A stretch of 10,000 bases of DNA. Source: Anaerolinea sp. Lineage in GTDB: Bacteria > Chloroflexota > Anaerolineae > Anaerolineales > Anaerolineaceae. The translations under genes were made by a program, and so were the position numbers. The DNA lies in the NCBI GenBank assembly GCA_020216845.1, contig JAIWNK010000023.1:1-10000 (forward strand), read 5' to 3'. Below, piece after piece: positions 1-6,143 of the stretch (position 1 is its first letter; every line of letters begins with the position of its first letter). Below the pieces are notes generated by a model that searched no databases, was not told where the DNA came from, and worked only from the letters and a program-made list of their open reading frames with translations.

Positions 1-320
1 CCCTTTTGACCCCAGCCATTTATACTCGCATTGCAATCGAAGGTAGCATTGGTGCAGGCCTCAAGGTGCGCGAAATTTTTGCCATCGTCAAATCTGCCCT
101 TGGTGCCTTCCTGCTTGCCATCGTTGGCACGCTTCTCACTAGCGCCATCATTGCCCCGCTTGGCTCCATCGCTTGCGGCATTGGCGCCTTGCTGACAACC
201 GCTTATTCCATGGCAGTGATGGGACATCTCTATGGCCAGGCTTATGCACAGGCCACACTTAACAAAGCTACGCCTGCCGTTCCTCCCACGCCTTACGACA
301 ATCTCCCGCCTGCGCTCTAG
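1..320 (+). CDS. DUF4013 domain-containing membrane protein, 3' end only
   Basis: This is the C-terminal part of a gene that begins left of the window. The reading frame is open from base 3 and ends at a TAG at 318-320, leaving about 105 residues. What is visible is a typical DUF4013 C-terminus: a TPAIYTRIAIEGSIGAG-like segment, then two closely spaced hydrophobic stretches (roughly visible residues 28-50 and 53-75), with the second followed by a GHLYGQAY motif and a short polar Pro-rich tail. DUF4013 proteins are small multi-pass membrane proteins of unknown function, common in Chloroflexota and archaea. A TTG at base 6 is an internal codon, not the start. A strong terminator follows 24 bases after the stop. 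The family call rests on recognising the motif pattern; the biochemical role is unknown. Confidence 0.75.
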   Translation, partial: LLTPAIYTRIAIEGSIGAGLKVREIFAIVKSALGAFLLAIVGTLLTSAIIAPLGSIACGIGALLTTAYSMAVMGHLYGQAYAQATLNKATPAVPPTPYDNLPPAL

Positions 321-343
321 GTCACAGCTCAGTTCAACAAACC

Positions 344-378
344 ACAGGCCTTTGCGTTGTAGCAAAGGCCTGTTTTTT
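344..378 (+). terminator. Strong intrinsic terminator, perhaps bidirectional
   Basis: A perfect 12-bp stem (344-355 pairing with 362-373) encloses a 6-base loop (356-361) and runs into a six-T tract (373-378). It terminates the DUF4013 gene on the plus strand. The convergent ammA gene ends at 380, so the same hairpin sits 6 bases past its stop on the minus strand. There it is followed by a weaker T-rich run (GGTTTGTTG), so it probably serves both genes. Confidence 0.92.
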
Positions 379-379
379 A

Positions 380-958
380 CTACTCCTCAGCAAATTCCTC
401 CACCTGATACACCAACACTGTCAGTGGCTGAATTCGCCACAAAGAAGCAGAAGCGCCCATTTTATTACACAAATTTCCCAAAAATTGCACCGGATCCGGC
501 AACTTTTGCCACACCTGTGGCAAGAATGTCGCTCTACGCACCCCATCACTGAGCACCACCCCATCAATTCCAGGGCGTAACTTGCGCACCAAATCATCGG
601 GGCCATCATAAATCAGCGGCGCCGTCGGGGTTAGACGCGAAATTTCAATGCGCAACCTGGGGAGCTCTGCCGGACGCACCGGCTCAAACCGATAATCTTC
701 CAGCGCCGCCGCCAGAGCATGTTCACGCACGTCTTCAGCCAATGGCTGATACGCCTCCAAAGCCCCAATACAGCCACGCAAAGACCCGTCTTGCCTGGTC
801 AATGTCACAAAACTAGCCCCCCACTCGGCCAGCGCCGGGCTAAGCTGTGTCACATCCAATGCTGGCAGACGTTTGCCGGCTATTCCCAACTCAATTGTAC
901 GCCGCGCCAACTGCAACAAATATGCCCGTTCGTCTATCGTCAAACGTTCATAGCTCAT
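380..958 (-). CDS. ammA: AmmeMemoRadiSam system protein A (AMMECR1 family)
   Basis: A 192-residue AMMECR1-domain protein of about the usual single-domain length. The family hallmark LRGCIG is at residues 60-65, followed by the acidic/helical YQPLAEDV region, the EISRLTP strand (about 106-112), GIDGVVL (about 130-136) and an ATFLPQVW segment (about 143-150). This combination is diagnostic of the AMMECR1/TIGR00296 family. In bacteria the protein is often encoded near a Memo-like protein (B) and a radical SAM protein, and is presumed to modify or bind an unidentified substrate; its reaction is not established. The ATG at 958 is chosen because it overlaps the upstream flavin reductase stop as ATGA (958-955) and has a G-rich GGGGGTG ahead of it. 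An in-frame GTG at 964 would add two residues. Neither Memo nor the radical SAM partner is visible in this window. Confidence 0.9.
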   Translation of the reverse strand: MSYERLTIDERAYLLQLARRTIELGIAGKRLPALDVTQLSPALAEWGASFVTLTRQDGSLRGCIGALEAYQPLAEDVREHALAAALEDYRFEPVRPAELPRLRIEISRLTPTAPLIYDGPDDLVRKLRPGIDGVVLSDGVRRATFLPQVWQKLPDPVQFLGNLCNKMGASASLWRIQPLTVLVYQVEEFAEE

Positions 959-1440
959 AGGCACCCCCGATGATACGCGCGCTGATGATACACCAACGGC
1001 TGTCCATTCTCTGCAACCCGAAAAGCAACCGCCCGGCCAACAAACAGCGTTGAACCAGGCATCGGGTATTCAAAAACGACCCGACAGTCCAAATGTGCCA
1101 ATCCACCCACCAACAAAGGCGACCCCGTCTCTAACAGAAACACCTCCAAGCCAGAAAAACGGTCTTCCCACTCCCCCAATCGCCCAGCAAACCGTGCCGC
1201 CACTTCTTCCTGTTCAGCCGAAAGAATCGTTACCCCAAACACACCGGATTGTTTGACCACCCCATGCGTACGCGCCGCATTTGCCAGCGTCACCGTCACC
1301 AATGGCGGTTCTACCGACACTGAGCTGAGCGAATTGGCTGTCAATCCATGTCGTTGCCCCTGCCAGGTGCTACTCACAACAGCCACTCCGGTTGTCCAGT
1401 GCCGCATTACCCTACGCAAAAAATCATCCGCTTCGACCAT
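955..1440 (-). CDS. Flavin reductase family protein (FMN-binding)
   Basis: A 161-residue protein with the flavin_reduct split-barrel fold pattern. The N-terminal FLRRVMRHWTTGVAVVSS segment and the GLTANSLSSVSVEPPLV motif (residues 32-48) form the FMN phosphate/isoalloxazine site in this family. The C-terminus PLVYHQRAYHRG is also typical. The family usually reduces FMN or FAD with NAD(P)H, supplying reduced flavin to a partner oxygenase, although some members are simply flavoproteins. The usual GDH near the third strand is replaced by GST at residues 129-131, so substrate preference should not be assumed. It is the first gene of a two-gene operon, overlapping ammA by ATGA. The start at 1440 has an AGAGGT ribosome-binding site 4 bases upstream (1450-1445), and a good promoter lies at 1528-1500. 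No oxygenase partner is encoded next to it. Confidence 0.88.
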   Translation of the reverse strand: MVEADDFLRRVMRHWTTGVAVVSSTWQGQRHGLTANSLSSVSVEPPLVTVTLANAARTHGVVKQSGVFGVTILSAEQEEVAARFAGRLGEWEDRFSGLEVFLLETGSPLLVGGLAHLDCRVVFEYPMPGSTLFVGRAVAFRVAENGQPLVYHQRAYHRGCL

Positions 1441-1499
1441 TCTGACCTCTACCGTTCAATTTTGCATGATGGAAAACATCCCATGTTTTGTCCATTTAG

Positions 1500-1528
1500 G
1501 TTATACTGTGATTGATAGCATAAGTCAA
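1500..1528 (-). promoter_or_regulatory. Sigma70-type promoter for flavin reductase-ammA
   Basis: On the minus strand, TTGACT (1528-1523), a 17-base spacer, and TATAAC (1505-1500) match the -35/-10 consensus at 5 of 6 positions each. Predicted transcription would start near 1494, giving a leader of roughly 50 bases that carries the AGAGGT ribosome-binding site. On the plus strand the same bases read TATACT (1502-1507), a possible -10 for the divergent amidase gene, although no convincing -35 precedes it. Confidence 0.65.
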
Positions 1529-1567
1529 GCACCGCTATCACATCCCAATACAAATCGGCAAAAACGC

Positions 1568-2386
1568 ATGTCTGAACAAGAACCAACTCTTCTAGATCCC
1601 GAACCTCGCCCCGCTCCACCACCCAATCGGCCGCACAACTGGAAGCTTTGGAACGTGCTGCTTCCCATCCTTGGCACAGGCTGCCTGATCGCCTCGCTCT
1701 TCACCTTCCTCACCCCATCCAACGTTTTTTCCAACGAGATGATTGATCAGCTCTTTCGTGCCTGGCAGGCCGAATCATTACCGGCCTATCCCAGCCCAAC
1801 ACCTTTGCCCGCCCCGCGCATCGGAATCGTTGCCGGACACTATGGCAGCGATTCCGGCGCCACCTGTCCAGACGGGCTCACCGAAGTTCAGGTCAACCTC
1901 AGCATCGCCAGTCGCGTCCATCAAAAATTAACCGAACAAGGATATCAAGTAGACTTATTACAAGAATTTGACCCGCGCCTTTCAGGCTATCGGGCATTGG
2001 CTCTCATCTCAATTCACAACGACACTTGTGATGTGCTAGGCCCCGAATTCACCGGCTTCAAAGTCGCCGCTGCTGCTTCCAGTGCCTACCCTGAAAAAGC
2101 CACCCGTCTGCGCGAATGTATGGTGCAACGCTATCAGGCCATCACTGGACTGCCATTCCACCCCAGCACAATCACCAACGACATGACCAATTACCACACC
2201 TTCAACGAAATTCACACTGACACAACCGCCGCCATTATCGAAACCGGCTTTCTTGGATCTGGTACAGACCGCGCCCTGCTAACTCAAAACCCCGACTTGA
2301 TTGCCGATGGAGTTGTCGCCGGCATTTTATGCTATGTGCGCAATGAAAGCTTGACTCCTACCGCCCAACCAACCACTGCCCCATGA
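1568..2386 (+). CDS. Membrane-anchored N-acetylmuramoyl-L-alanine amidase (Amidase_3)
   Basis: A 272-residue protein: a Pro/Glu-rich cytoplasmic N-terminus, one transmembrane anchor (about residues 28-48), a short Pro-rich linker, then an Amidase_3 domain (about 84-257). The zinc ligands are visible as H91 (VAGHYGSDSG), E106 (TEVQVNL) and H150 (SIHND), and the catalytic glutamate as E225 (AIIETGFL). This is the standard H-E-H plus E arrangement of LytC/AmiC-type enzymes, which cut the bond between MurNAc and L-Ala of the stem peptide outside the cell. The frame stays open upstream to an ATG-like start at 1253, but that would run through the divergent promoter and antisense to the flavin reductase. 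The ATG at 1568 gives a sensible N-terminus just before the anchor, though no clear ribosome-binding site precedes it. The stop overlaps the start of the L,D-transpeptidase gene as ATGA, so the two are co-transcribed. Confidence 0.9.
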   Translation: MSEQEPTLLDPEPRPAPPPNRPHNWKLWNVLLPILGTGCLIASLFTFLTPSNVFSNEMIDQLFRAWQAESLPAYPSPTPLPAPRIGIVAGHYGSDSGATCPDGLTEVQVNLSIASRVHQKLTEQGYQVDLLQEFDPRLSGYRALALISIHNDTCDVLGPEFTGFKVAAAASSAYPEKATRLRECMVQRYQAITGLPFHPSTITNDMTNYHTFNEIHTDTTAAIIETGFLGSGTDRALLTQNPDLIADGVVAGILCYVRNESLTPTAQPTTAP

Positions 2387-3390
2387 ATTCCGATTCCGCT
2401 GTTCGCCCCCTGCTTCAGCAAGCCATGCTTGCAGTGCGCAATGGCGACAAGCTAACCGCGCGACAACTTGCCTCACAAGCAGCCAGGCTCGCGCCCAATC
2501 TTGAAGACCCATGGCTCATCCTTGCCGCGGTTGCATCCCCAAAAGCCAGCCTAACCTACGCACAGCGCGCCTTGCGCGTTGCGCCCAACAGTCCGCGTGC
2601 CCGTCAGGCCATTCAATGGGCCGAACGCCGCTTAGCAAGCACACCCGTTACGGCCCTTGCACAGCAGCCGACGATCGTACCCTCGACAATCACATCAACC
2701 CCCACCTTCCCCCAGCCCTCCAAACACAACATTCTGACAGAACTTGCTCAAACACGCTGGATCATTCCAATCACATCTTTGCTACTCATTGTGTTCGTCA
2801 CCTTGCTCTTTTGGGTCAGCCGCCCCACCATCAACGAAGCCATGGCCCAAGACTTCAGCGCCCCGCGCGCACTAAATCTGCTCAGTAAGCCCACTCATAC
2901 CCCCACCCCAACCAAGACGCCAACCATTACCCCTAGCCCAACCCCAACCCTCACGCCAACCGTCACCAACACGCCAACCGAAACCCCTACGCCAACGCCC
3001 ACCGAAACCCCCACACCAGAAACCCTCACTGACTTTTCCGGTCGCTGGATTGATATTGATCTGAGTGAGCAAACTGCCAGCGTCTACGAAGGCGATCAGC
3101 TCATCCGCTCCTTCGTCGTCTCGACTGGCACCTGGCAATATCCAACCGTCATTGGCCAATTTCACATCTACGTCAAATATCGTTACGCCGACATGGCCGG
3201 ACCAGGCTACTACCTTCCTGACGTGCCCTACGTCATGTATTTCTACAAAGGATATGGTTTGCATGGCACCTATTGGCATAACAATTTTGGTGTTCCCATG
3301 AGTCACGGCTGTGTCAATTTCCGCACCGAAGATGCCGGCTGGGTTTTTGATTTTCTGTCCGTTGGGGATTTGGTCAACATTCACGAATAA
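2383..3390 (+). CDS. Membrane-anchored L,D-transpeptidase (YkuD) with Thr-Pro linker
   Basis: A 335-residue protein with four parts. Residues 1-86 form a helical TPR-like segment with alternating Ala-rich helices. Residues 126-145 are a transmembrane helix. Residues 170-212 are an extended Thr-Pro-rich spacer. Residues about 220-334 are a YkuD catalytic domain. The active site is clear: H294 (LHGTYWH), H308, and nucleophile C310 in SHGCVNF. YkuD enzymes form 3-3 peptidoglycan cross-links or attach proteins to the wall through a covalent acyl-cysteine intermediate. Topology predicts the TPR-like part inside the cell and the catalytic domain outside, held away from the membrane by the spacer. 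The start overlaps the amidase stop (ATGA, 2383-2386), so the cell-wall hydrolase and the cross-linker are translated from one message. Long TPT spacers of this type are common in secreted Chloroflexota proteins. Confidence 0.92.
   Translation: MNSDSAVRPLLQQAMLAVRNGDKLTARQLASQAARLAPNLEDPWLILAAVASPKASLTYAQRALRVAPNSPRARQAIQWAERRLASTPVTALAQQPTIVPSTITSTPTFPQPSKHNILTELAQTRWIIPITSLLLIVFVTLLFWVSRPTINEAMAQDFSAPRALNLLSKPTHTPTPTKTPTITPSPTPTLTPTVTNTPTETPTPTPTETPTPETLTDFSGRWIDIDLSEQTASVYEGDQLIRSFVVSTGTWQYPTVIGQFHIYVKYRYADMAGPGYYLPDVPYVMYFYKGYGLHGTYWHNNFGVPMSHGCVNFRTEDAGWVFDFLSVGDLVNIHE
2890..3018 (+). repeat. Degenerate Thr-Pro-coding tandem repeat
   Basis: About 43 codons inside the L,D-transpeptidase gene repeat TP, TPT and TET units (residues 170-212). 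At the DNA level these are imperfect units of the ACNCCNACN type. The repeat encodes the extracytoplasmic spacer. Codon choice varies between units, so this is not a recent perfect expansion, although length variation between strains would be expected. Confidence 0.8.
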
Positions 3391-3419
3391 TCCTCTTATC
3401 AAAAGAGACAGCTGCATAA

Positions 3420-3449
3420 TTGTCCTCAATCTTCGAAACTTGATATAAT
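3420..3449 (+). promoter_or_regulatory. Extended -10 promoter giving a leaderless transcript
   Basis: TGA followed by a perfect TATAAT (TG at 3441-3442, hexamer 3444-3449) forms an extended -10 element. TTGTCC (3420-3425) lies 18 bases upstream as a -35. The usual spacing puts the transcription start at 3456-3457, directly at the ATG at 3457, so the message should lack a 5' leader. An in-frame TGA stop at 3451-3453 rules out any earlier start codon, and no Shine-Dalgarno sequence is present. Confidence 0.7.
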
Positions 3450-3456
3450 ATGATCA

Positions 3457-3888
3457 ATGGCTCAACACGCTCTATTTTCTGGTCTGGTATTCGATGAACA
3501 AGATCGCCCGGTTGAAGTTGTCAACGTCGGCAACGATATGTTTTACGTCGTCAACGACTCCGGCTTTCGTCGTCACATTCTGGCCGAGGAGGTAGACCGT
3601 CAGGTATTGGCTGAAATGGCTGCACAAATTGAAGGCCATGAAGACATCGTCAGCGAACAAACTGCCCGCATGTTAGGACAAGACGATCTGTTCACGCGTG
3701 CCATTATCCTCAATCAACTCAAACATCTCGACCAACAAATTGAAACGCTCTTCCAAACCGGCATTCCCGAAGATGTGCGTGCCTACCTTGGCATGATGGG
3801 CCTGCGTATCATTATCAACATACATGGCGAAGTGCTCGAAGTTCGTCAGCCCGGCCTGATTGCTGACGATGATGGCGATGGAGAATGA
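3457..3888 (+). CDS. Conserved-looking hypothetical protein, 143 aa
   Basis: I do not recognise this protein. The N-terminal 35 residues alternate hydrophobic and polar residues, suggesting a small beta sheet (FSGLVFDEQDRPVEVVNV, then MFYVVND). Residues 40-103 are mainly helical and charged, with a possible amphipathic or coiled-coil stretch around 78-100. A short beta region follows (RIIINIHGEVLEV, about 117-129), and the protein ends in an acidic tail (DDDGDGE). There is no signal peptide or membrane segment, so it is likely cytoplasmic. It is the first gene of an operon with a thioredoxin-TPR protein (3 bases downstream) and an NrtR-like regulator, and appears to be translated from a leaderless message. 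The context suggests a role in redox or protein quality control, but that is inference only. Composition and codon use match the neighbours. Confidence 0.8.
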   Translation: MAQHALFSGLVFDEQDRPVEVVNVGNDMFYVVNDSGFRRHILAEEVDRQVLAEMAAQIEGHEDIVSEQTARMLGQDDLFTRAIILNQLKHLDQQIETLFQTGIPEDVRAYLGMMGLRIIINIHGEVLEVRQPGLIADDDGDGE

Positions 3889-3891
3889 CTT

Positions 3892-4725
3892 ATGGCGCCC
3901 AAGGACATCATTGATGTTACCGAATCTTCATTTGAGTATGAAGTCGTCAATTATTCACAAAACATCCCAGTTGTTGTAGACTTTTGGGCACCCTGGTGCC
4001 GCCCATGTAAAACGTTGAGTCCCCTACTAGAAGCCCTCTCCATCGAAAGTGATGGTGGCTTTCGCCTGGCGCGCCTCAACGTAGACCAAAACCCGAATGT
4101 AGCCCTACGCTACGCCGTGCGCACCTTGCCAACCGTAAAAGCCTTTAGCCAGGGCGAAGTCGTATCAGAATTCGTTGGCCTCATGCCCGAAGCGCGCATT
4201 CGCGAATTCCTCAGCAAAATCACCCCGCCCAGCCCCATCAGTCTGGCCATTGAACGCGCTGCCGGCCTCCTTTCACTCCGTCAATGGGCAAATGCCGAGC
4301 AAATGTATCGCAAGATTTTACAGCAAAGCCCCAACAACCCTGAATGTATGCTTGGGCTAGCACGCGCGTTGCTCTTCCAAAACAAAGGCCTGGAAGCACA
4401 TAGCCTGCTGCGCAACTTTCCCCCAAGCCGACAATATACCCAAGCCGAGCGCCTGTTGCCCCTGGCCGAAGCTTTGGTTGAACACGAAGCCGGCCTTGAA
4501 ACTGGCCAAAGCGACCTCGATGCCGCCTTCAACCGCGCCCGCGCCCTCATCCAGCGCGGCAACCTGGCCGCTGCCCTTGATGGATTGCTCGACATCCTGC
4601 GCCAAGACCGCCGTTACGATGGCGGCCGAGCACGGCTTGTCGTACTGGGCATTTTGGAATTGATGGGCGAAGACGAACCGCTCACCCGTCAATACCGCAG
4701 CGAACTGGCCTCCATTCTCTTCTAA
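3892..4725 (+). CDS. Thioredoxin domain-TPR protein (CnoX/YbbN-like)
   Basis: A 277-residue protein. An N-terminal thioredoxin domain (about 5-112) carries the active site WCRPC (35-39) in the FWAPWCRPCK context and the cis-proline at P80 (RTLPTVKAF). A helical C-terminal region (about 115-277) resembles the tetratricopeptide repeats of YbbN, including QWANAEQMYRKILQQSPNNPE and a second repeat near GNLAAALDGLLDILRQDRRYDGG. YbbN/CnoX family members are cytoplasmic co-chaperones that hold unfolded proteins and, in some species, exchange disulfides. This copy keeps both active-site cysteines (C36, C39), unlike the E. coli protein, so thiol-disulfide activity is likely. The start has a GGAGA ribosome-binding site 7 bases upstream (3880-3884), which lies within the end of the preceding gene. 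It is the middle gene of the three-gene operon. Confidence 0.9.
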   Translation: MAPKDIIDVTESSFEYEVVNYSQNIPVVVDFWAPWCRPCKTLSPLLEALSIESDGGFRLARLNVDQNPNVALRYAVRTLPTVKAFSQGEVVSEFVGLMPEARIREFLSKITPPSPISLAIERAAGLLSLRQWANAEQMYRKILQQSPNNPECMLGLARALLFQNKGLEAHSLLRNFPPSRQYTQAERLLPLAEALVEHEAGLETGQSDLDAAFNRARALIQRGNLAAALDGLLDILRQDRRYDGGRARLVVLGILELMGEDEPLTRQYRSELASILF

Positions 4726-4731
4726 ACTGCC

Positions 4732-5367
4732 ATGCTTGATATTGAAACCCTGGTCATCATCTTTTCTCTCCACCAAGGCCAACTCCAGGTACTGCTCTGC
4801 CAAGGCCAAGGCTACCCTCGCCTGCCAGGGCGCCTTTTACAAGATGGCCTGACACTGGAAGACAATGCCCTGGCTTGCTTGAAGGAGCACACCAGCCTGC
4901 CACAAGCCTACCTGGAACAGCTTTACACCTATGGCGACTTGCAGCGCCGCACACAAACAGGTCGGCTTGTTTCGGTGGCCTATTTTGCCTTGCTTGCTTC
5001 TGATGCCATTGATCAGCTCCCCGCTCAGCAACAGTGGCACCCCGTCAACGACCTGCCGCCGCTTGTTCACGATCATACCGACATTGTGCATTATGCCCTG
5101 CGTCGGCTGCGCTACAAATTGGAATATAGCGCCGTCGGTTTTGAACTATTGCCCGAAGCCTTCAGCCTTAGCGAACTGCAACGCACATATGAAATCATTC
5201 TCGGCGAAACGCTGGATAAACGCAACTTCCGCCGTCGCATCCTGCAAGCAGGCATCATTGAACCCACGCCCCATCAACGCAGTGGTGGCGAGGGCCGCCC
5301 CGCCCGACTGTACCGCTATCGTCCCGATGCCATCGCCGAAGTCAAAGCCCGGCGCCTCTTCCCATAA
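4732..5367 (+). CDS. NrtR-like Nudix/winged-helix regulator with degenerate Nudix box
   Basis: A 211-residue two-domain protein. Residues 1-135 follow the Nudix fold of NrtR proteins (LPGRLLQDG, YLEQLYTYGDLQR, SVAYFALL, W102-PVNDLPPLVHDH). Residues about 138-209 form the C-terminal winged helix, with the family-typical FSLSELQRTYEIILG, LDKRNFRRRIL and GRPARLYRY segments. NrtR proteins repress NAD-biosynthesis or related genes and respond to ADP-ribose or related nucleotides. Against the Nudix signature GX5EX7REUXEEXGU, the key positions here read R34, L40, A48, C49, E52, H53 and S55. Only one glutamate remains, so hydrolysis is unlikely and the domain is probably a ligand sensor. It lies 6 bases after the thioredoxin-TPR gene. 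No NAD-pathway gene is in the window, so its targets lie elsewhere or include its own operon. There is no clear ribosome-binding site. A convergent pyrK ends 2 bp away. Confidence 0.85.
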   Translation: MLDIETLVIIFSLHQGQLQVLLCQGQGYPRLPGRLLQDGLTLEDNALACLKEHTSLPQAYLEQLYTYGDLQRRTQTGRLVSVAYFALLASDAIDQLPAQQQWHPVNDLPPLVHDHTDIVHYALRRLRYKLEYSAVGFELLPEAFSLSELQRTYEIILGETLDKRNFRRRILQAGIIEPTPHQRSGGEGRPARLYRYRPDAIAEVKARRLFP

Positions 5368-5369
5368 AA

Positions 5370-6143
5370 TCAGCTCTCGTCACTCCGCCAGACAGGCCCA
5401 TCCAAACAGGCCAACCACCCCGGCAAACGCCCCTCACTAGCTGGCATCTCACAACTGCCGCACAACCCCATCCCACAACGCATGTGCGCCTCCCAAGAAA
5501 GCTGACAATCCACCCCAGCCTGCCGCGCCTGCTTCTCCAACGCCTCCAGCATACGTACTGGTCCACACGCATACAAAGCATCGGGACGTAGCGTCTCAAT
5601 CAACTTGCCCGTTGCCGCTGTCACCAATCCGGTTTGCCCAAGCGAACCATCTTCTGTTGTCACATGCACCCCAACCCCCAAACGTTCGAACGCCTCAGTC
5701 AGCAGCACGTCCGCAGCTGTGCGCGCCCCAATACATACATCTACGTCCATGCCCTGTTGCCGAGCCTGTTGCGCCAGGAACAACAACGGCGCAACGCCAT
5801 AGCCGCCGCCAGCAAGCAAGGCACGCCGTCCCTTCAAGCGAAAGCCCTGCCCCAATGGCCCGCGCACCCACACCCGTTGGCCAACTTGCAACTGATGAAA
5901 AGCCTCACTGACCGGCCCCACCGCCACCACCATCAGCGTCAACGGATTGCTTGCCGCAATGCTAAACGGCTTCTCCCCCACCCCCGGCAACCAGGCCATC
6001 ACAAACTGCCCCGGCTGACAAGCCAGTCCATCTTCAAAAACAAAGCTGCGTGTGCGATAATTCTCCACCCGCACCTCAGTCAACCGCAAAGCACGATGCA
6101 TTGCAGCCCCTTCAACTGGTAAAGAAAACTTTTCATGGTTCAT
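5370..6143 (-). CDS. pyrK: Dihydroorotate dehydrogenase electron transfer subunit
   Basis: A 257-residue iron-sulfur flavoprotein that passes electrons from NADH through FAD and a [2Fe-2S] cluster to the FMN of PyrD. In order: the FAD-binding barrel with EKPFSIA (57-63), the NAD-binding motif [10 protein letters not shown] (111-120), YACGP (191-195), and four C-terminal cysteines C223, C228, C231 and C246 (C-x4-C-x2-C-x14-C) that match the PyrK cluster site. The ATG at 6143 is chosen because it overlaps the pyrD stop as ATGA (6143-6140). An alternative ATG at 6101 would give a 243-residue protein that fits the family N-terminus slightly better and has GAAGGGG upstream, so the start is uncertain. 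The open frame reaching 6200 lies inside pyrD and is not used. The gene order pyrD-pyrK is the reverse of the common pyrK-pyrD order of Bacillus. Confidence 0.92.
   Translation of the reverse strand: MNHEKFSLPVEGAAMHRALRLTEVRVENYRTRSFVFEDGLACQPGQFVMAWLPGVGEKPFSIAASNPLTLMVVAVGPVSEAFHQLQVGQRVWVRGPLGQGFRLKGRRALLAGGGYGVAPLLFLAQQARQQGMDVDVCIGARTAADVLLTEAFERLGVGVHVTTEDGSLGQTGLVTAATGKLIETLRPDALYACGPVRMLEALEKQARQAGVDCQLSWEAHMRCGMGLCGSCEMPASEGRLPGWLACLDGPVWRSDES

Noticed and set aside
1253..1567. Extension of the amidase frame 105 codons upstream
   Set aside because: It runs antisense through the flavin reductase gene and the divergent promoter, has no family match, and the ATG at 1568 gives a normal N-terminus before the membrane anchor.
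3393..3407. Small hairpin after the L,D-transpeptidase stop (CTCTT/AAGAG)
   Set aside because: The stem is only 5 bp and no T tract follows, so it is not a convincing terminator.
2872..3429. 185-codon minus-strand open frame opposite the L,D-transpeptidase
   Set aside because: Its Gly/Trp-rich translation is the antisense reading of the Thr-Pro repeat and YkuD domain; there is no ribosome-binding site or family match.
5365..5372. Possible terminator between nrtR-like and pyrK
   Set aside because: Only 2 bases separate the two stops and no hairpin with a T tract is visible on either strand nearby.
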